DNA from: Sphingomonas prati
GTDB lineage: Bacteria > Pseudomonadota > Alphaproteobacteria > Sphingomonadales > Sphingomonadaceae
Reading direction: 5' to 3'
Assembly: GCF_014643515.1 (NCBI RefSeq)
Contig: NZ_BMJP01000001.1
Span: 1,364,001-1,428,000, forward strand
DNA length: 64,000 bases
Of this stretch, positions 9,243 to 17,503 are shown one piece after another. Each line of letters starts with the position of its first letter. The stretch's first letter is position 1. Below the pieces are notes generated by a model. The model saw only the letters and a program-made list of their open reading frames with translations, did not search any database and was not told where the DNA came from. The position numbers and the translations under genes were made by a program.

Positions 9243-10469
9243 ATGCATATCTCTCGACGGGACAGTCTCGTCCTGCTGGCCGGCATGGGCGTCTCGGCCT
9301 GCGGCGGGGCCGGCGGCGCGACGCAAGCCACCCCGACCCCGACCGCATCGGTCCCGCCCACCCCGACGCCCACTCCCGTCGCCACCCCGCCCGCTGCCGC
9401 CCCTGCGGAACCGGTCGGGCTCAACACGCTCGCCACGGCCCGCGGCCTGCGCGTCGGGTCCTGCTTCGCCTGGGGTGCGCCCGGTGCCGATCGCGGCTCG
9501 TTCGCCAACCCGTCCTATGCCGCGCTGCTCAAGCGTGACTGCGGCATCCTGGTCGGCGAAAACGAGATGAAGTGGCAGGCGATCCGCCCCAGCGCCACGC
9601 AGTTCGACTTCACCCGCTTCGATGCGATGATGGACTGGGCGACCGCCAACAACCTCCCCGTCCGCGGCCACAACCTGCTCTGGCACCAGCCCAAGTGGAT
9701 GCCCGCGTGGGAGGAGAATCACGACTTCGGCAGCTCGCCGTCGCGGGAGGCGGAGCGGCTGCTCGTCGAGCATGTCAACACCGTGTGCCGGCGCTACGGC
9801 GCGCGCATTCCGAGCTACGACGTCGTCAACGAAGCGGTCACCCCCGCCGACGGCACGCTCTACCAGACCGCTTTGTCCCGCGCGCTCGGCGGGCCGGAGG
9901 CGACGCTCGACCTCGCCTTCCACACCGCCCGTGCCGCCGCCCCCGGCGCTCAGCTCGTCTACAACGACTATATGAGCTGGGAGCCGGGCAACGCGAACCA
10001 CCGCGCCGGCGTCCTGCGCCTGCTCGAAGGGTTCAAGCGGCGCGGCGTCCCCGTCGACGCGCTCGGCGTCCAGTCGCACCTCGTAACGCAGGGGATGGAC
10101 GCCCGCACCGGTATCGCCGCGATCGAGGGCGAGTGGCGGCGTTTCCTCGATGCCGTGACGGCGATGGGCTACAAGCTCGTCATCACCGAACTCGACGTCC
10201 GCGACAACAACCTGCCCGCCGACATCGCCCCGCGCGACACCGCGGTCGCCGATTTCACGCGCGGCTATCTCGACGTCATGTTCGCCTACCCCGCGCTCCG
10301 CGACGTCCTGCTCTGGGGCATGTCCGACCGCTACAGCTGGATCGAAGGCTTCGAACCGCGCAAGGACGGCGCCAAACGCCGCCCCTGCCCCTACGACGCC
10401 GACTTCGCCCCCAAACCCATGCGCGCCGCCATCTCGGCGGCGATTACCGCAGCACCCGTCCGCAGCTAA
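9243..10469 (+). CDS. GH10 endo-1,4-beta-xylanase, lipoprotein
   Basis: A 408-residue family 10 xylanase that cuts internal beta-1,4 bonds of xylan. The N-terminus has a twin-arginine pair (SRRDSLVLLAG) and then a lipobox with Cys20, so it is probably a Tat-exported lipoprotein held at the envelope. A Pro/Thr/Ala-rich linker (about 27-55) separates the anchor from the catalytic barrel. Catalytic residues are the acid/base Glu197 in DVVNEAV and the nucleophile Glu316 in ITELDV; the WHQPKW and HNLLWH motifs of the glycone site are present. The linker could hold the enzyme at or beyond the outer membrane to supply oligosaccharides to the TonB-dependent receptor. Confidence 0.96.
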   Translation: MHISRRDSLVLLAGMGVSACGGAGGATQATPTPTASVPPTPTPTPVATPPAAAPAEPVGLNTLATARGLRVGSCFAWGAPGADRGSFANPSYAALLKRDCGILVGENEMKWQAIRPSATQFDFTRFDAMMDWATANNLPVRGHNLLWHQPKWMPAWEENHDFGSSPSREAERLLVEHVNTVCRRYGARIPSYDVVNEAVTPADGTLYQTALSRALGGPEATLDLAFHTARAAAPGAQLVYNDYMSWEPGNANHRAGVLRLLEGFKRRGVPVDALGVQSHLVTQGMDARTGIAAIEGEWRRFLDAVTAMGYKLVITELDVRDNNLPADIAPRDTAVADFTRGYLDVMFAYPALRDVLLWGMSDRYSWIEGFEPRKDGAKRRPCPYDADFAPKPMRAAISAAITAAPVRS

Positions 10470-10503
10470 CGCCAAAAGGTCGCCACCAGACCAACAGAAA
10501 AGC

Positions 10504-10682
10504 TCTCTCCCCTCGGGGAGAGGGGGGCCACAAGCGAAGGTCTCTTAGCCCTCCCCCCACCGGGGGGAGGGTTGGGTGGGGGGCTTAGGCTGGCGACGAC
10601 CACGTCACCAAGAACAGCCCATTCTCAGCTCAAATCTGCGACGAACCCAACGCAGAGTTCTCGACAAGCTCGAACCAAACGG
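10504..10682. repeat. intergenic palindromes between convergent GH10 and GH43 genes
   Basis: This gene-free stretch holds two short GC-rich inverted repeats: CTCTCCCCTCGGGGAGAG near 10504, and CCCTCCCCCCACCGGGGGGAGGG near 10550. It also holds a 26-base unit at 10657-10682 (starting GTTCTCGACAAGCTCGAA) that recurs with one mismatch at 38224-38249. The hairpins could act as terminators for both convergent genes, but no T tract is visible. They look like dispersed sphingomonad intergenic repeats. Confidence 0.6.
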
Positions 10683-10714
10683 AACTGGAGGGCCGAACCT
10701 CCAGCCCGAAACTC

Positions 10715-12394
10715 CTACCGCCCAGCCCGCGCAAACGGCCCAATCATCGTCCCCGTGAACCCACCAGCCTTCGCGGTACTCAAGATCGTCCCATCGACCA
10801 CCGCAACCTGCTGCCAGGCCCCTGACCCCACCGCGTACGCCAAAGTATAAGCCGGCCCCCGCGCCGAAATCCGCAACCGCACGGGACTGCCCACGGCGGC
10901 AGCAATCGGCACCGAGGCCACAGTCCGCCCGATCGCCGGCGCGTCCTTGTCCTCACGCCGGAACGCCCGCACCGCCAGCTTCCCGCCCGTCCGCGTCAGC
11001 CCGACGCCCAGGAAATGATCGTCATCCTGCACCGCGGCGAGCCCCGCCTCGGCGCCCTCCCTCGGTCGGAACGTCACCGTCACCGCCGCACTCGCGACAT
11101 CGTGCATCTGCCGCCGCGCGACATAGCTCGGCTGGGCGTGATCGCCGATCCCGTCGGCCCGCGCCTCCAGCATCAGCGCACCGCCACCGACCGTCCAGCC
11201 CGGCGTCCGCGGCGTCCGCATCGTCATCCACGCCTGCGACAGCTTGCTGCCCGGGAAGTTATCCCGCACCGTGAAGCTGCCCGTCATCGGCGGCGCCGGC
11301 CGCGGATCGGGTGCCAGCTTCGGCCGCGGTGCGATCGTCGGGATCGCCCGCCCGCGCGGCAGGATCGTCGGCCACCCGTTCGCCCAGGTCACCGGCAGCA
11401 GATACGTCTCGCGCCCGATATTATACAGGTCGCCCTCGTACGGCCGCGTCGCCAGGAACGTAGCCCACCAGCTGCCGTCCTTCAGCTGCACCAGGTCCGC
11501 ATGCCCCGCCGAGGTGATCGGGTTCGGCCGTGCGGGGTCCAGGTCGCGCTGCGTCAGGATCGGATTGACCGATTTCGATGCGGGCACATACGGCCCATCG
11601 ACCTTGTCCGACCGGAACACGACCTGGCTGTGCGCGACGGCCGTGCCGCCCTCCGCCGCGGTCAGGTAGTAGCGCCCGTCCACCTTCAGAATATGCGGCC
11701 CCTCGATCCACACCGGCTTGGCCGCCGGATCGACGCCGCCGTCGACGACCATCTTCGGGTTGCCGAGCATCTTCATCGTCTTCGTATCGAACCGCTCCAT
11801 CCACAGCGCACGGTGCCCGTCATAGCGCGGCGGCCCGATCGGATCGCGGTTGTTGATGATCCACGCGCTGCCATCGGTATCGAAGAACAGCGACGGATCG
11901 ATCCCGCCCACCGTCGGCAACCACACCGGGTCCGACCACGGCCCCGCCGGATCGCGCGCCGTGATCACGAAGTTCCCGCCGCAATCGACGCAGGTCGTGA
12001 CGATGTAGAACCGCCCGTCATGATGGGTGATGTCCGGCGCGAAGATCCCGCGCGACATGCCGAGCCGCTTGTAGTCGAGCTGCCCCGGCCGATCGATGGC
12101 GTTGCCGATCTGCCGCCAGTTCACCAGATCGCGACTGTGGAACACCGGGATCCCCGGAAACCACGAGAATGTCGAATTGACGAGGTAGAAGTCGTCCCCG
12201 ACGCGCGTCACGCTCGGATCGGGATAATAGCCGGCCAGCACCGGGTTGCGATACGATCCGGCCGGCGGCGCGGCGCCATCCTCGCCCGAATAGACGAACT
12301 GCTCGAACCGCGCGATCCGGTCCTCCGGCACGGAGGACGCCGCGGTGGTCAGCAATGCCGCGGCCAGCGCTAGCCCATATTTCGTCATCGTCAT
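10715..12394 (-). CDS. GH43 beta-xylosidase/arabinofuranosidase
   Basis: A 559-residue family 43 enzyme with a Sec signal peptide (MTMTKYGLALAAALLTTAASS). The N-terminal five-bladed propeller carries the three expected carboxylates in YYPDPSV (base), GGIDPSLFF (pKa modulator) and IEGPHIL (acid). From about residue 375 a concanavalin-like beta-sandwich domain follows, as in beta-xylosidases of the XynB type. It would remove xylose or arabinose from xylo-oligosaccharides. The start follows a GGGAG Shine-Dalgarno, and an alternative ATG lies two codons downstream. A candidate repressor site is centred about 30 bp upstream. Confidence 0.93.
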   Translation of the reverse strand: MTMTKYGLALAAALLTTAASSVPEDRIARFEQFVYSGEDGAAPPAGSYRNPVLAGYYPDPSVTRVGDDFYLVNSTFSWFPGIPVFHSRDLVNWRQIGNAIDRPGQLDYKRLGMSRGIFAPDITHHDGRFYIVTTCVDCGGNFVITARDPAGPWSDPVWLPTVGGIDPSLFFDTDGSAWIINNRDPIGPPRYDGHRALWMERFDTKTMKMLGNPKMVVDGGVDPAAKPVWIEGPHILKVDGRYYLTAAEGGTAVAHSQVVFRSDKVDGPYVPASKSVNPILTQRDLDPARPNPITSAGHADLVQLKDGSWWATFLATRPYEGDLYNIGRETYLLPVTWANGWPTILPRGRAIPTIAPRPKLAPDPRPAPPMTGSFTVRDNFPGSKLSQAWMTMRTPRTPGWTVGGGALMLEARADGIGDHAQPSYVARRQMHDVASAAVTVTFRPREGAEAGLAAVQDDDHFLGVGLTRTGGKLAVRAFRREDKDAPAIGRTVASVPIAAAVGSPVRLRISARGPAYTLAYAVGSGAWQQVAVVDGTILSTAKAGGFTGTMIGPFARAGR

Positions 12395-12417
12395 GCCGCT
12401 CCCGTTCGCGCCATCTC

Positions 12418-12431
12418 TGGTAGCGCTCTCG
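12418..12431. promoter_or_regulatory. weak candidate LacI-family operator upstream of GH43
   Basis: TGGTAGC-GCTCTCG has an intact left half of the TGNTANC-GNTANCA pattern and a degenerate right half. It sits 24 bp upstream of the GH43 start, a position like that of the better sites. Confidence 0.4.
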
Positions 12432-12531
12432 GCAATGCTATGGGCGCGTGGCCGGCAAAGCAACCCGACCCGGACATGCGAACGGCCGCCCCCTGGCTCG
12501 GGGACGGCCGCACGGCTGCCAGATACAGACC

Positions 12532-15500
12532 TTACTTGAACGAAGCGCGGACCGAGAAGGTGAAGCGTCGATCGTTGATGAACCAGTTGCGTGGCCGGGT
12601 CAGCAGGTCCGAATTGATGACGTAGGACGTCCGGGTGATCGACTTGCCGAGGTTCACCCCCTGGAAGCCCATCCGGATCTCCGGCGTCACCGCGTAGAAG
12701 ATCGAGGCGTCGAGCTGGCCGTATTTCTCGGCATAGACCGGCGCGTTCGGCGCGATCACGTCGCGGATGGTCAGCAGGTTGCGCGACCGCCAGTTATACG
12801 CCGCGCGCAGCTCGAGCCCGTTCTTCTGATAGAAGGGTCCGATATTATACTGATACTTGGACAGCCCCTGCAACGACAGGCGACCCGTATCGACCGACGA
12901 AATGATGCCCGCCGCCACGTTGGGATCGTTCGGGTCGAGCTGCTGCTGCGATACGCCCGACGACTTCACATAGGTGAAGTTGGCGGACAGGCCGAGCCCC
13001 GACAGGAAACCGGGCAGGAAGTCGTAAGTCTGCTGGTAGCCGACCTCGAACCCGCGGACCTTGCCGGTCTCGTCCGAATTGACCGGCGTCGTCACGATCG
13101 CATCGAACGATGCGCCGTTGTTGGTGAACGTCTGCCGCTGCGTCCCCACCGACTGCACACCGTGCAGGTTCTTGGCGAAGGCGGAGAAGGTCAACTGACC
13201 CACGTTGGAGAAATACCACTCCGCGGTTAGGTCGAGATTGTCCGCGGTCACCGGCTTCAGGAACGGGTTGCCCACGTCGAAGATCGCGACCGGCCCGTTG
13301 TTGAACAGGATTGTCTGGTCGCTCGTGTTCAGGCTGACATTGTAATAGGAACGCGTCAGCAGGAAGTCCGGCGGCGCTACGCTCTTGGCGAACGCCACGC
13401 GGAATTGCAGGCCGCCACCGACGCCCAGCTTCAGGTTCACGCTCGGCAGGAAATAGTCGTAGGTGAGCTCGACGTCGTTGGGCGTCAGCGCGCCGTTCTG
13501 GAACAGCGCGGCCGCGGCCTGGGTCGCCGCCGGCAGCGAGCAGAAGCGCGAGATCGCCGAGCCATCGGTCGGCGCAACGCAGTTGAACGACTGGTTGGGG
13601 AACGCGAAGAAGCCCGACGAGATGCGCTTCGTCTCGGTGTAGCGCACGCCGACATTGCCGCTCACGTCCCAGCCGTTCGACAGGTCGTTGCCGAACCGTA
13701 CCGATACATAGGCCGCGTTGTTCCGCTCCGACACCGGGTTCACCTCGCCCGGGCGGAACGGCGTTCCCGCAAGCACGCCGCTGCGCTGTGCCAGCGGCAC
13801 CCAGCCGTCGGCACCAGAATTGGTCGAGGTGTAGCTCCGCCATTCCTGCGCGATCTGCTGGATCTGCTGGATCGCCTGGCCATAATTCTGCAGCTGCGAT
13901 CCCGGGTAGAACAACCGCCCGCCGTTGGACGGATCGTTGGCCTGCCCGCGGAAGAAATTCTCGTACAGGAACGCTTCCTGCGGCGCGGTCGCCCCGGTCG
14001 TGCGTGTCGCCGGGTTGCCGTCGATCGGACGGTCGAACCAAACCGGGCCGCCACCGGCACCCGGAAGGTTTGAACCCGGATTAGCCGGATCAGGTGCACC
14101 ACCGCCCCAGATCTCGCTCAGCACGCCCCAGTTATAGGCGGACGACCGGGCCTGGTTCTGGCGATCGGAGAAACGATAGCCGACACGGACCGAATTCAGC
14201 CAGCTTTCTTCCGGGAAGGAATAGTCCAGATCGATCCGGGCCGAATCCTCGTTGCCCTCGCTATCCTCGATATGATCCATCGCGGACCGGTAGAAGCTGT
14301 TGGACGGATCGGTGTAGTTCGGGTTCGCGAAATAGTTGCTCGTGCCCTTGTTGGCGACGGGCACGAAATCGACGAACGCCGGCTTGTTGCCGTTCAGTTT
14401 GATGTCGGCATTCTGGTACGTCGTGCCCCACACGGTCAGGTCGGTGACCTTCACGGTCGACCAAACATGCTGATAGTCGACGCTGATGCCCAGCCGCTTG
14501 GTCGGCTGCCACTTGAAGTTGAAGCTCGCGTCGTTCGTCACGAACCGGCTCTGGTTGCCGCGCGCGATGTTGTTGCTCTGCAGGCCGTTCTCCGGCGTGC
14601 GACCGTCGCCGCCCGGCTGCGAATCGGCGCGGAAGCCGTTGGGTCCGGTGATCAGGCCGCTGGTGAACGCATTATCGTCGTCGAACGTGAAGCTGGTGCC
14701 CGGGAACGGCTGTGAATCGCCCGCCGCCAGCACGTTGTCGGTCGCGACTTCGATCGAATTCTCTGTCCAGTTCTCACGCGAGTCGGTGCGCAGGAACTGC
14801 GCCGTCGCAGTCATCGACCGGTCGAGGCTGCGCCACTGACCCGCGGCGGAGTAACCGTAGCGCGTGCGGTTGAATTCCTGGCTGCGGCTGGCCGCACCGC
14901 GCGGCACATAGACCGTCGTGCCTTCGTTCGGTACGTTGTTCGCATCGAGCGGCTGCAACAGCCGGCCGTCCGCGGTCAGGACGCGCGCACCCCAGTTCGA
15001 GATCTGCACGCTGTCGGCGCGCGACCGGACCTGCGAGCGCACGAAGCTGCCCAGCAGACCGAAATCGCCGATGCCCGTCGCCCAGCGATCGCTGACCAGC
15101 GCGGACAGCGTCGGCGAGGACTTCTTGACGAAATCGCCGTAGTTGTTCTCGAGCGTCGCGCCGAATGTGAAGCCGTTGGAATCGAACGGCACGCGCGTGC
15201 GCAGGTTGACCGTGCCGGCGATGCCGCCCTCGATCATGTCGGCGGACGGGCTCTTGAACACGTCCACGCCGCCCAGCAGTTCGGACGGCACGTCGGCGAA
15301 CGACAGGCCGCGGCCGTTGCCGGCGCTGAACGAGTCGCGGCCGTTGATCTCCGACCGGGTGTAGGTCAGGCCGCGGACGACGACGCCCGAGCCTTCGGTC
15401 GCGAAATGGTCGGGGTCGGCGCCGGCGGAGAAGCGGCTGATCGACACGCCGGGCACGCGCTGCAACGCTTCGGTCACGGACCGGTCGGGCAAGGCACCGA

Positions 15501-15825
15501 TGTCTTCGGCGGAGATCGAGTCGACCACCACTTCGGAATTACGCTTGATCGCCTGCGCGCTCTGCAGGCTGCGGCGGATGCCGGTGACGATGATGTCCTG
15601 CGCGCCGGCGGCTTCCTGCGGCGTCGCGGTTGCGGCCTCGGCCTCGGTCACGACGGCGCCGCCCGACGGGACCTGCGCGTTGGCGGATGGCTGCGCGGCG
15701 GCCGGGTTGGCCTGTGCGAAGGCGATCTGCGGTGCCGCGAGCAACGTCAGCACCATGATCGACGCGCCGCTTTTCAGCGCAAGCGCCCGATCGCACACAC
15801 GCGACGTTCCGCAAACGGTCTGCAT
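12532..15825 (-). CDS. TonB-dependent receptor, large carbohydrate type
   Basis: A 1097-residue outer-membrane receptor for active import of oligosaccharides, probably xylo-oligosaccharides given its neighbours. It has a signal peptide ending near AFAQA, a TonB box DIIVTG, a plug domain (RNSEVVVDSISAEDIGALPD then RVPGVSISR), and a long beta-barrel closing with FTFSVRASFK. This is the large TBDR type with the IRRSLQSA motif common in Caulobacter, sphingomonads and Xanthomonas. I chose the ATG at 15825 because an AGGGGA Shine-Dalgarno sits eight bases upstream; another ATG lies three codons earlier. It is divergent from the halogenase cluster, with two candidate operators in between. Confidence 0.95.
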   Translation of the reverse strand: MQTVCGTSRVCDRALALKSGASIMVLTLLAAPQIAFAQANPAAAQPSANAQVPSGGAVVTEAEAATATPQEAAGAQDIIVTGIRRSLQSAQAIKRNSEVVVDSISAEDIGALPDRSVTEALQRVPGVSISRFSAGADPDHFATEGSGVVVRGLTYTRSEINGRDSFSAGNGRGLSFADVPSELLGGVDVFKSPSADMIEGGIAGTVNLRTRVPFDSNGFTFGATLENNYGDFVKKSSPTLSALVSDRWATGIGDFGLLGSFVRSQVRSRADSVQISNWGARVLTADGRLLQPLDANNVPNEGTTVYVPRGAASRSQEFNRTRYGYSAAGQWRSLDRSMTATAQFLRTDSRENWTENSIEVATDNVLAAGDSQPFPGTSFTFDDDNAFTSGLITGPNGFRADSQPGGDGRTPENGLQSNNIARGNQSRFVTNDASFNFKWQPTKRLGISVDYQHVWSTVKVTDLTVWGTTYQNADIKLNGNKPAFVDFVPVANKGTSNYFANPNYTDPSNSFYRSAMDHIEDSEGNEDSARIDLDYSFPEESWLNSVRVGYRFSDRQNQARSSAYNWGVLSEIWGGGAPDPANPGSNLPGAGGGPVWFDRPIDGNPATRTTGATAPQEAFLYENFFRGQANDPSNGGRLFYPGSQLQNYGQAIQQIQQIAQEWRSYTSTNSGADGWVPLAQRSGVLAGTPFRPGEVNPVSERNNAAYVSVRFGNDLSNGWDVSGNVGVRYTETKRISSGFFAFPNQSFNCVAPTDGSAISRFCSLPAATQAAAALFQNGALTPNDVELTYDYFLPSVNLKLGVGGGLQFRVAFAKSVAPPDFLLTRSYYNVSLNTSDQTILFNNGPVAIFDVGNPFLKPVTADNLDLTAEWYFSNVGQLTFSAFAKNLHGVQSVGTQRQTFTNNGASFDAIVTTPVNSDETGKVRGFEVGYQQTYDFLPGFLSGLGLSANFTYVKSSGVSQQQLDPNDPNVAAGIISSVDTGRLSLQGLSKYQYNIGPFYQKNGLELRAAYNWRSRNLLTIRDVIAPNAPVYAEKYGQLDASIFYAVTPEIRMGFQGVNLGKSITRTSYVINSDLLTRPRNWFINDRRFTFSVRASFK

Positions 15826-15846
15826 CTCGGTCATCCCCTTACATCG

Positions 15847-15860
15847 TGTTATCGCTACCA
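15847..15860. promoter_or_regulatory. LacI-family operator upstream of the TBDR gene
   Basis: TGTTATC-GCTACCA fits every fixed position of the pattern TGNTANC-GNTANCA. As I recall it, the Caulobacter XylR operator is TGTTAGCGCTACCA, which differs from this site at one base. It is 22 bp upstream of the receptor start. Confidence 0.7.
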
Positions 15861-15967
15861 GAATGGCGGGCGTCACGTTGAAATCAGCACTACTGTTTGT
15901 TTTGTCAGTCAGCTAGTCTCAAAACTGACATATCGAGTAACAAACGTACCAAAGCGCGCTATTTGTG

Positions 15968-15981
15968 GCGTAGCGGTAACA
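15968..15981. promoter_or_regulatory. candidate LacI-family operator upstream of the halogenase cluster
   Basis: GCGTAGC-GGTAACA matches the TGNTANC-GNTANCA pattern except at the first two bases. It lies 22 bp before the first halogenase start, at the other end of the divergent region from the TBDR site, so each direction may have its own operator. Confidence 0.55.
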
Positions 15982-16003
15982 GTCGGCACCGGAGAGGGTG
16001 ATC

Positions 16004-17503
16004 GTGGCGGACAAGAGACAGCGCATCGTGGTCGTCGGTGGCGGCACGGCGGGGTGGATGACGGCCGCAACATTGGCCTGGGCCTTCGCCGGCCGGCTCG
16101 CGGACATCGTGCTGATCGAATCGGAGGAAATCGGCACCGTCGGCGTGGGCGAGGCGACCGTCCCGCACATCCGCTACTTCAACCAGCGGCTGGGCATCGA
16201 CGAGGCCGATTTCGTCCGCCGGACCAAGGCGACGTTCAAGCTCGGCATCGAATTTCGCGACTGGGGCCGGATCGGCGACAGCTATATCCACCCGTTCGGC
16301 GATTTCGGCCACGACATCGCCGGATTGCCGTTCCACCACCACTGGCTGAACGCGGCACGCGCCGGCACCGCGCCTTCGCTGGAGGCCTGCTCGCTGCCGA
16401 TCGTCGCGGCGCGCGCCAACCGCTTCGCCCCGCCCTCCGCCGATCCGCGCGCGGTCGGGTCGACCTTCTCCTACGCCTACCAGTTCGACGCCTCGCTCTA
16501 CGCCGCCTACCTCCGCGACTATTCCGAACGACGCGGCGTCTCGCGCGTCGAAGGGCGCGTGACCGCGGTCGATCGCGGCGACGCCGGCGTCGCGGCGGTC
16601 CGGCTGGCCGACGGCCGGCGGATCAAGGGCGACCTGTTCGTCGACTGCTCGGGCTTCCGCGGCCTGCTGATCGAAGGCGCGCTGGAGGCGGGCTATGAGG
16701 ACTGGTCGCACTGGCTGCCCTGCGACGCCGCCTGGGCCGTGCCGTGCAGCAACACCGGCCCGCTCACCCCCTATACCCGCGCCACCGCGCGCGAGGCCGG
16801 CTGGCAATGGCGCATCCCGTTGCAGCATCGGACCGGCAACGGCCATGTCTTCTCGACGCGCTTCACCGACCCGGACGTCGCCCGCGCCCGCCTGCTCGAC
16901 ACGCTGGAGGGCGAGGCACTTGCCGAACCGCGCATGCTGCGCTTCCGCACCGGCCGCCGCCGGTCGCAATGGATCGGCAACACAGTCGCGATCGGCCTGT
17001 CGGCGGGCTTCCTCGAACCGCTCGAGTCGACCAGCATCCACCTGATCCAGCTCGCGATCGGCAAGCTGATCGAGCTGTTCCCCGCCGACGGCGCCGTCGA
17101 TCCGGTCGACATCGCGGAGTATAACCGCGCGATGGCGCTGGAGTATGAACGCGTGCGGGACTTCCTGATCCTGCATTATACCGCCACAGAGCGTGACGAC
17201 ACGCCATTCTGGCGGCATGTCCGCACGATGGAACTGCCGCCCTCGCTGGTCGAGAAGATGGCCGAGTTCCAGGATCGCGGCATCGTCGCCGCGTACCGGG
17301 AGGGCATGTTCCTGCCGGCCAGCTGGCTCGCCGTCTATTATGGCCAGCGGATCGTGCCGCAACGCCCGCACCCACTGGTCGCCGCCGTCCCGCCCGAACA
17401 GTCCGCCGCCCATGTCGCCGCGGTCGCCGCCGCCTGCCGCCGCGCCGCCGATGCGATGCCGGGGCATGCCGACCACATCGCCGCGATCGGCGCCGCCGCA
17501 TGA
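16004..17503 (+). CDS. flavin-dependent tryptophan halogenase family protein, copy 1
   Basis: A 499-residue member of the FAD-dependent tryptophan halogenase family (PF04820). The N-terminal dinucleotide motif is VVVGGGTAGW, the catalytic lysine aligns at Lys79 in ATFKLGIEF (the number used for PrnA), the WxWxIP signature is at 267-272 (WQWRIP), and LEPLESTSIHL carries the conserved Glu. I start at the GTG six bases after GGAGAGG; a GTG two codons earlier abuts the Shine-Dalgarno. All key catalytic residues are present, so it may be active and would need a flavin reductase, which I do not see in the window. Such genes beside TBDRs are known, but their natural substrate is not. Confidence 0.92.
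   Translation: MADKRQRIVVVGGGTAGWMTAATLAWAFAGRLADIVLIESEEIGTVGVGEATVPHIRYFNQRLGIDEADFVRRTKATFKLGIEFRDWGRIGDSYIHPFGDFGHDIAGLPFHHHWLNAARAGTAPSLEACSLPIVAARANRFAPPSADPRAVGSTFSYAYQFDASLYAAYLRDYSERRGVSRVEGRVTAVDRGDAGVAAVRLADGRRIKGDLFVDCSGFRGLLIEGALEAGYEDWSHWLPCDAAWAVPCSNTGPLTPYTRATAREAGWQWRIPLQHRTGNGHVFSTRFTDPDVARARLLDTLEGEALAEPRMLRFRTGRRRSQWIGNTVAIGLSAGFLEPLESTSIHLIQLAIGKLIELFPADGAVDPVDIAEYNRAMALEYERVRDFLILHYTATERDDTPFWRHVRTMELPPSLVEKMAEFQDRGIVAAYREGMFLPASWLAVYYGQRIVPQRPHPLVAAVPPEQSAAHVAAVAAACRRAADAMPGHADHIAAIGAAA

Noticed and set aside
7020-10475. 1151-codon open frame on the minus strand opposite GH67 and GH10
   Set aside because: It is an antisense shadow of two clear enzymes, caused by high GC and codon bias. 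Its sequence is low in hydrophobic pattern and rich in Arg, Gly, Ala and Val with no domain.
15861-15967. Possible second regulator site in the TBDR/halogenase gap (GTTTGTT...GTCAGT and ACTGAC...AACAAAC arms)
   Set aside because: The arms pair only in part and the spacing is long. It may be part of a promoter, but there is not enough to call it a binding site.
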